From positions 1-7,609 of the forward strand of contig JAFGLK010000049.1 of the NCBI GenBank assembly GCA_016928125.1: a stretch of DNA of 7,609 nt. Direction: 5' to 3'. The notes beneath the pieces were generated by a model. That model made no database searches, was not told the DNA's origin, and worked only from the letters and a program-made list of their open reading frames with translations. Positions 1-5,700 of this stretch are shown one piece after another (within the stretch, counting starts at the first letter, position 1; every line of letters starts with the position of its first letter). The stretch is from Anaerolineae bacterium. Its GTDB lineage: Bacteria; Chloroflexota; Anaerolineae; UBA1429. The position numbers and the translations under genes were made by a program.

Positions 1-151
1 AATCCCCTCGAACCAGAGGTCCAACGGCCTCGCACGGCTTTCGCCAACGGCTGAACAGTCACAACTCGAGCTGACACAGTGACGAAACGAGGAGACGGGT
101 TGGTGCGCCAGGCATCGGGGCCACAGAATGTTATCTCAAAGGTCCAGGTAA
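1..151. other. Intergenic region downstream of the operon, no gene seen
   Basis: This stretch follows the TGA of the third gene. I see no credible coding frame, RNA gene or canonical intrinsic terminator. There is an 8-bp direct repeat, CCAACGGC, at 21-28 and 44-51, and a 5-bp inverted pair, GTCAC (58-62) and GTGAC (79-83), with a long loop. Both are within what chance would give. The operon's terminator, if it has one, may lie further left outside the window. Confidence 0.55.
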
Positions 152-1159
152 TCAGAGCGTCCCGTCTGACCCGGACCCGCCGAGGACATAGCGCTGAAAC
201 GGCACGGAAACAAGCACTTGATCTGGATCACTCACGGGCCAGCGGACATAACCTTTGCCAATCAGGCTCGCCAGCTCCTGGAGCTCACGCTCATTCTGGG
301 GGAGGGATCCTCTGGCGAGATCGACTAGGGCCACTCGCTCCCCGGCATCAAGGTGCTGCCAGATCGCCTCATAGGCAGGATGAGCAATCCGCGCAAAGCG
401 CCGTGCGACAGCGTCGGTATCCACCGCGCCATCGACGACTGCCTCATAGTAGTGCCAGCAAGCCATCTGCAGAAAGTGCGGCTGCAGCCCACTCAACTGA
501 ATGATCTCCGTCTCATATGGCACTAGGTCAATCCCGGACTGAGATGAAGTCTGGCCTATGAATTCCTGGGCCTCTTCTGGCGCCAAAGGCCCCAGGTAGC
601 GCACGTGGAAAAGATTCGGAAAGGGCGATGTGGTTGGCTCCATGTGGCAGCAGTTCTTGAGCTCAGTGTGCGTCGCGGTGATCAAGGTCATATCGACCCT
701 GTGAGTCAACGCCCGCAGCCGCTCGATGAAATTGGCAAAGGCCTCTTGGCGGCCGACATGCTCGAAATCATCCAGAGCGATCACCACCCGTTCGGGGCTG
801 AGTTGATCAAGCGCCGTAATGAGCCGGTTGAATCCCGAGTTCCAATTGGGTAGCTTTTGCTGCCCCTGACCGATCTTGAGTAGCACGTCCGCTACGAGCG
901 AGCGCGGATCGCCGTAGGCCCCACACTGGAGATAGATGAGCTTGAGCGGTCCACACGAGATCTCGCAGAGCTCACGAAACGCATCGCTCACGATGTAAAG
1001 CAAGAGCGATGTCAGGCCTGATCGCGGGCCACCCACGAACGACAGGCATGCCTTGCCCTCGATGGCCTCTCGGACCGACTCTAGTTCAAGTCGCCGTCCG
1101 AAGAAAGCGCCTTTCTCGTCGACGGGCCTATCATGATGATAGGGGTTCTTGTGAGTCAT
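152..1159 (-). CDS. AAA_16/STAND-like protein with degenerate Walker motifs (probable pseudo-ATPase)
   Basis: A 335-residue paralogue of the preceding gene's ATPase region, predicted cytoplasmic. It opens with NPYHHDRPVDEKGAFFGRR (residues 5-23), the same lead-in as its neighbours. The P-loop reads GGPRSGLTS (43-51) where the neighbours read GERRIGKTS and GERRMGKTS, so the invariant lysine is Leu49 (codon CTG at 1015-1013). Walker B reads VVIALDDFE (125-133), with Asp131 replacing the catalytic glutamate. The rest is well kept: sensor-like strand LITATHT (159-165), a Cys pair (170-171), SPFPNLF (178-184), LSGLQPHFLQMAC (222-234), and a winged helix (about 262-325). It lacks the Trans_reg_C domain of its neighbour. 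ATP hydrolysis is probably lost and binding weakened, so a regulatory or scaffolding role in a mixed ATPase complex is likely. The ATG at 1159 has only a weak GGAT-type ribosome site and lies 48 nt after the upstream stop, in the same frame. Confidence 0.92.
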   Translation of the reverse strand: MTHKNPYHHDRPVDEKGAFFGRRLELESVREAIEGKACLSFVGGPRSGLTSLLLYIVSDAFRELCEISCGPLKLIYLQCGAYGDPRSLVADVLLKIGQGQQKLPNWNSGFNRLITALDQLSPERVVIALDDFEHVGRQEAFANFIERLRALTHRVDMTLITATHTELKNCCHMEPTTSPFPNLFHVRYLGPLAPEEAQEFIGQTSSQSGIDLVPYETEIIQLSGLQPHFLQMACWHYYEAVVDGAVDTDAVARRFARIAHPAYEAIWQHLDAGERVALVDLARGSLPQNERELQELASLIGKGYVRWPVSDPDQVLVSVPFQRYVLGGSGSDGTL

Positions 1160-1194
1160 GCTTATCCGACCTGAGATCCCAAGCTCATAGCCCC

Positions 1195-1214
1195 CTAGCT
1201 GGCTGGGCTAGCTG
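1195..1214 (-). repeat. Short direct repeat spanning the amber stop between genes two and three
   Basis: CTAGCTG on the plus strand occurs at 1195-1201 and again at 1208-1214, 13 bp apart. The second copy contains the TAG stop of the second gene, read on the minus strand as CAGCTAG. The copies could come from a small slippage duplication. They also allow a weak 5-bp CTAGC/GCTAG pairing with a 7-nt loop, which is too short and lacks the T-run needed for a terminator. No function can be assigned. Confidence 0.4.
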
Positions 1215-2734
1215 CCACTCGGCCCCTTGTGCGCATAGTGCTCCAGTCGCAAGCCGCGTCCATGGACCGCAGCGATATACTTCCATGGCCTTCCGTTGGG
1301 CTCCACCTTTTTCCGCAGACGCCTCACCAGCGCGGAGATGCGCTGGTCATCTACATCGGGAATATACTCGTCGCCCCATACGCCAAGCACAACCTGGTAG
1401 AAACTGCACACCGCACTCGTCGTCTCTCCAATACTCTCCCAGAGAACCGTCAGCAGCTTGTACTCGAGCTTGGTGGGCTGATCCTCAAGAAGCTGGCCAT
1501 CGACATACACGAGTTCCGTGGTGAGATCCACCCAGATGCCCATCTCGTCCACATCCGATGAGCTCTCGTCATCGTTGGGCTCCGGAACCCCGTTTCCGAA
1601 TTCGGTACCATTGTCCTGTTGCTCCTCGTCGGACACCTCGGCCACGAATGCGGCAAACGCTTGAGATGCGATGCGCCCCTCCACCAGATGCCCGCGTTCA
1701 TGCAGTGCCCAAACAGCATCCGAATAGGGCTCTGAGACCGGTCCGTGGGATGCGATCTCACTCAAGGCATCGCGCTCTTCATCACTGAGGTGACGGCCCC
1801 AAACGCGCTCAAAGTGACTCCGCGCCTCCCGTTGGAACCGGTATTGGATGCGTGGGAAAAGCGCCGGACCGAGCGTCTCTCCCTGTGACCAGGCCCAGTA
1901 ATAGAGCGTGCACGCCATTTGCACCAGGTACGGGAAACCACCAGATAGCCCGTAGATGTGCTCCTGAACTTCTGCCAGGGGCGCTGCCCCTTGCGAGGAC
2001 GTCCATTCGATGTAACCAGCGAACTCGGCGGGGCAGAAAGATCCCAGAACCAGACGTTGGAAGATGTTCGGGAATGGCGACGAGCGGACATCATTGGGGC
2101 AACACTGAGCCAAGGGGATGCTCGTGGCCAACACAAAGCTGATCTCATAAGATTGGCTGAGACCGCGCAAGAACTCAAAGAATGGGAAGGCAAACCCGCC
2201 GCAGCGTGCGATGATCTCAAACTCATCCACGAGCATAACCAAGCGACAGGGCCGGATCAGATCGAGCGCCTTGCGCATGCCCCGCTCGCCGATAGAGCCA
2301 AGATTGGGCGGCAGCTCAGCCGCTGTATCGGTCTCTGGGTAGACGCCAGCGGCAATCTGGGCGATGGCTTCAGGAATCTGGGATTCGTCGCCGCATTTGG
2401 CCAGTAGCTGACGCCTCATGGCTGGCTGTGCCAAGATCTCCGCATAGAAGCCTCGAGGGTCTTTGGGCGTCATGATCTCAGGGTCCAGATAGAGATAGAC
2501 GGCGCCATCATCGTCAGGGTTGTATCGCTCCTGAACCTCTGGATGCAACAGATACTTGAGGAAGGATGTCTTGCCGATCCGGCGCTCGCCGACGACATTC
2601 ACGCAGGCCCGCTTGCGAATGCAGTCGAACACATACGCCAGCTCTTTCTCGCGACCAAAGAACTGGTCGAGGCCCGAAACGGGTCTGCTGTATGTATAGG
2701 GGTTGGCCGCTCGCTGGATTTGCCTATTCGTCAC
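1208..2734 (-). CDS. AAA_16/STAND-type ATPase with C-terminal OmpR/PhoB-type winged-helix DNA-binding domain
   Basis: Predicted cytoplasmic ATP-dependent DNA-binding regulator of 508 residues. The ATPase begins NPYTYSRPVSGLDQFFGRE (residues 11-29), with Walker A GERRIGKTS (49-57, Lys55) and Walker B VMLVDEFE (166-173, Asp170/Glu171). A sensor-1-like strand, ISFVLATS (198-205), and a conserved LSGGFPYLVQMAC segment (263-275) follow. A first winged helix spans about 307-366, then an acidic Asp/Glu/Ser-rich linker (369-397). The C-terminus (398-498) matches Trans_reg_C, with RRLRKKVEP (471-479) as the recognition-helix region and VHGRGLRLE (490-498) as the wing hairpin. There is no receiver domain, so phosphorelay control is unlikely. 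I chose the GTG at 2734 because GGAGAGGGAG sits just upstream and the fold begins soon after. An ATG at 2755 has a weaker GAGAG; a GTG at 2821 (537 aa, overlapping the upstream gene) has none. The upstream stop is 29 nt away. Possible roles are autoregulation of the operon or a DNA-tethered partner of the giant NTPase. Confidence 0.93.
   Translation of the reverse strand: MTNRQIQRAANPYTYSRPVSGLDQFFGREKELAYVFDCIRKRACVNVVGERRIGKTSFLKYLLHPEVQERYNPDDDGAVYLYLDPEIMTPKDPRGFYAEILAQPAMRRQLLAKCGDESQIPEAIAQIAAGVYPETDTAAELPPNLGSIGERGMRKALDLIRPCRLVMLVDEFEIIARCGGFAFPFFEFLRGLSQSYEISFVLATSIPLAQCCPNDVRSSPFPNIFQRLVLGSFCPAEFAGYIEWTSSQGAAPLAEVQEHIYGLSGGFPYLVQMACTLYYWAWSQGETLGPALFPRIQYRFQREARSHFERVWGRHLSDEERDALSEIASHGPVSEPYSDAVWALHERGHLVEGRIASQAFAAFVAEVSDEEQQDNGTEFGNGVPEPNDDESSSDVDEMGIWVDLTTELVYVDGQLLEDQPTKLEYKLLTVLWESIGETTSAVCSFYQVVLGVWGDEYIPDVDDQRISALVRRLRKKVEPNGRPWKYIAAVHGRGLRLEHYAHKGPSGS
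1241..1543 (-). other. Trans_reg_C (OmpR/PhoB-type) winged-helix domain of the second gene
   Basis: Residues 398-498 of the 508-residue ATPase form a complete PhoB-type winged helix. An N-terminal strand pair (WVDLTTELVYVDGQLL) is followed by LEYKLLTVLWE, equivalent to the usual LT..E..LL..L helix, then FYQVVLGVWGDEY, matching the L...VWGD helix. Next come ISALVRRLRKKVEP, matching the I.RLRKKLE recognition helix, and a closing VHGRGLRLE, matching VRG.GYRL. It is separated from the ATPase by an acidic, probably flexible linker encoded at 1544-1630. In response regulators and SARP/BTAD proteins this domain contacts direct-repeat operators; here the DNA target is unknown and no operator is evident in the window. 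Confidence 0.87.
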
Positions 2735-2736
2735 TG

Positions 2737-2746
2737 CTCCCTCTCC
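2737..2746 (-). promoter_or_regulatory. Ribosome binding site deciding the start of the second gene
   Basis: On the minus strand GGAGAGGGAG precedes the GTG at 2734. The GAGG core at 2743-2740 is 5 nt from the start codon, near-ideal Shine-Dalgarno spacing. The two earlier in-frame starts, at 2821 and 2755, have no such site or a weaker one. The site lies in the short gap after the stop of the giant NTPase gene, consistent with translation from a shared transcript. Confidence 0.7.
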
Positions 2747-2763
2747 GGCTCCCATGCGCTCTC

Positions 2764-5700
2764 TCAACTCACTTCGGCCTCTTGGGCCAATCGTAGAAGC
2801 GTCTCGTTCTGATTCAACCACATGCGTATGAGGCCCATCGCAAAGCCATAGCCTAGGGTCTGTCCCATGCGTTCTTCATTCATCAGATCGCGCTCTCTCA
2901 AGGCTCTCAATGCCTCCAGAATCGCCTCGCCCGACATGCCGAGACGATACTGCTCCAGGCGGCCGGCGATATCGTCCAGCGCGACGAGGACACGTACATC
3001 GTCGATCAGGCTGGCTGCGGCCGCGATCACGCGCCTTTCCGTGTTGCTGAGATGATAGTAAATGCCATGCTCGATGTTGCCCGTGGCATCCTGCAGCACA
3101 CCCCGCGTCACCAGGTCGAGATCGGATAGCTCGACATAGTTTCTCTGCTCCTTGCGTGCCAGTTGCAGGAGCTCATTGCAGATATATTGCACAAAGTAGG
3201 GATGACAGGCCGTCACCGCCTGGATCTTTTCGATGACCAAGGGATGGTAATCCAGCAGACCGCTGACCGGTTCCTCGATGAGTCTGCGGGTCTCCTCCGT
3301 GCCAAGGTAGCTGATTCTGTAGACCTTGGGCATATTGAACAGAATCGAGCCGAAATCCTGCTGCATCCGGCGCACCTCGTAGGCTCCGGTAAAGAGGAAA
3401 CTCAAGCGATCTGAGCGCTGGATCACGCCGCGGAGATAGTCAAAGAGGCTGGCCTCAAAGGTTTTCTCATGTACTTTGGCAATCAACACGCCGAATTCAT
3501 CCATCATGATGAAAATGCGCCGCTCGCCCAGATGGCGATCGATCTCATCGCAATAGTCGCGAAACGCCCGATAGGCATTGGCGCCAAAATCCTCCCAGGA
3601 GGGCTCTGCCGGCGCCATCCCTTCTTGCCGCAGCCTGGCGCTGATCGCCCCCGCGAGCTCATATAGAAACTCGCCGGTGTTTGTGACATAGCCATAGAGC
3701 TGAAGATCGAAGAGCAAAGGAATGTGCTGCGGCGTCGGCGGCTGACGCAAGAGCTGATAAAGCACAGAGGTCTTGCCCATGCGTCGCTCGCCGTAGAGGA
3801 GTAAGGCTTGCTCTTGATGCTGGCTGCTGATGTTTTCAGAGACCCAGTCGAGCACCTGGCCGCGCCCGTAGAACATCTCGGGGTCTTTGACTGGCATGCC
3901 CACGATGTAGGGGCTGCGTCCAATCTGGGTATAGCGATTGGGCGCGTCGACGAACGCGATGTGCGCGCTAAAGGCCTGGGTGAACTGGGTACGCTCATCA
4001 TCATCGTACTGCGCCATGAGCTCCAACGTAGCCCGTACGGCCCCCCGCGGCGCGATCTCCACATCGACGCTACGCCGCTCGCCAATACCGAGAGGCTCCA
4101 AGGCCAGCGGACCTGGCGTCACCACCTGCACGTCCCGACTGCCCACCGTCACCGAGAGATTTCGAGCGATGCTGTCGCCTCGATTGGCAAAGCGAAAGAC
4201 GGCCTTGACAACCACCGTGCCATTCCGAACGGGCAACTGCTCCGTGGCCAATGTGATCTCTAACGACGCTCTACCGCGGAGCTTCTGTGCGGCCTCGTAG
4301 ATGATCGTACGCCAGCGCTCGATCAGAGGGCCAAAAAAGACGCGCTCAAAGGGCAGGGTTGCGCCACGAATCAGGCCCTGTGTCTCCCCCAAGCTCCTGA
4401 CGGCGCTCAGCAGAGCGTCGCGAGAGTTGAGCAGATCATCGCGCTGGCCATTCGGAGTCAGACCTGATTGCCGCCGCGTGAGGGAGTAAAAGATGCTCGC
4501 GCTGCCGATCACATTCCTGAGATCAGAGAGAACGCGTCGGATGTGAGGTCGCAGCCAGACCTCGATGTCGGCCAGCCAGCCGAGCGCATCGGCGGAGCGA
4601 CTCACCTCACCTAGATCAGAAGCCTGCGAAAGCCGATACGCTGTCTCCAGCGACTGATGGAGTTCGCGGCCATGTTCCCACCAGGCGAGATTGGCGGTCA
4701 GGTCAAGAATCGCCTGTGGGGCCAGGCCCGCTTTGCCTAGGGCAGCGTAGGTCGCGGCGAGTCCTAGCGGGCCCTCATCGCCGGGGCGCGCGCTGGCGCC
4801 AATGTACTCGAGTACCGGCCAGATCGCCTGCCGATCCTGGCTTTCCAGCTCGACTGTGGCCTCACCAGAGGCATGCAGCGCCCGGATCAGTGGCAGAACC
4901 GCCGGGGCACCCAAGCCGCGCAGCGACGCAAAAGCCGCTTCACCGATCTCCGAATCCACCAGCAGGGCGATCATAGCCGGCATCGCGGATTCAACCGCGT
5001 CAGGATTCGCTGCCCCGATCGCTCCCAGACTGGTGATGGCCGCCCGGCGGAGGCTGGGCCTGGTTCCCTCTACGTCCTGGGCCAGAGCCAGCAGAGGCGG
5101 CACAGCAGACGCATCGTGTAGCTCGCCAAGATAGCGAACGGCGTTGGCGCGCACACCCACATCCGCATCGTCTAGCGCGTTGATCAAGGCAAAGACCACG
5201 TCGCCGGCCACAGCCGGCGACTCGTCCGCGATGCGGCGCAGCACTTGCAGCGCACGGCGTCGAACTTCAAACTCCTCATCGTGCAAGAGCGCCTGGATCA
5301 ACGCATCGCGCGCAGGGAAGCCGATCGCTTCCAGAGCGCGCAGCGAAGCGGTGCGCACCTCCGGATAGTTGCTGCCAAAGGCCTGGATCAGGGCGCCCAC
5401 AGCGGGTGCACCGATCGCCGCCAGAGAGGCGATGAGTCGGCTGCTTTGGATATTGTCAGCACCCACAAGAGCAGCGATGAGAGCCGGCACGGCACGTTCC
5501 CCAAGCCCCTGGACTGTGTCTATCAATGCCTGCGCATTTTGCAGTTGGCGGCTTTTGAGAGCGTCGATCAGGGTTGGCAGAACCCGTTCGTCGCCCAGGT
5601 TGACCAGAACCTTGGCTATGCGCCCTCGCTGAAGTGCCGTCAGTCGCGAAGAGGAACGAGGATCATCCAGCATACCCGCCAGCTGATCTGTCACCTGGGG

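Noticed and set aside
1..31. Possible terminator (GAGGTC/GGCCTC) or tRNA T-arm-like GGTTCGAG on the minus strand near the left edge
   Set aside because: The minus-strand stem has an internal mismatch and no T-run. Around GGTTCGAG the T-stem does not pair and no acceptor, D or anticodon arm can be drawn.
1195..1211. Hairpin CTAGC/GCTAG as a terminator between genes two and three
   Set aside because: The stem is only 5 bp, with no following T-run on the minus strand, and an operon gene follows 48 nt later. Chance pairing is more likely.
2735..2821. GTG at 2821 as start of the second gene, overlapping the upstream gene by 58 bp
   Set aside because: There is no Shine-Dalgarno before it, and the extra 29 residues (charged, no motif) precede the conserved NPY lead-in. 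The GTG at 2734 has a strong GGAGAGGGAG site.
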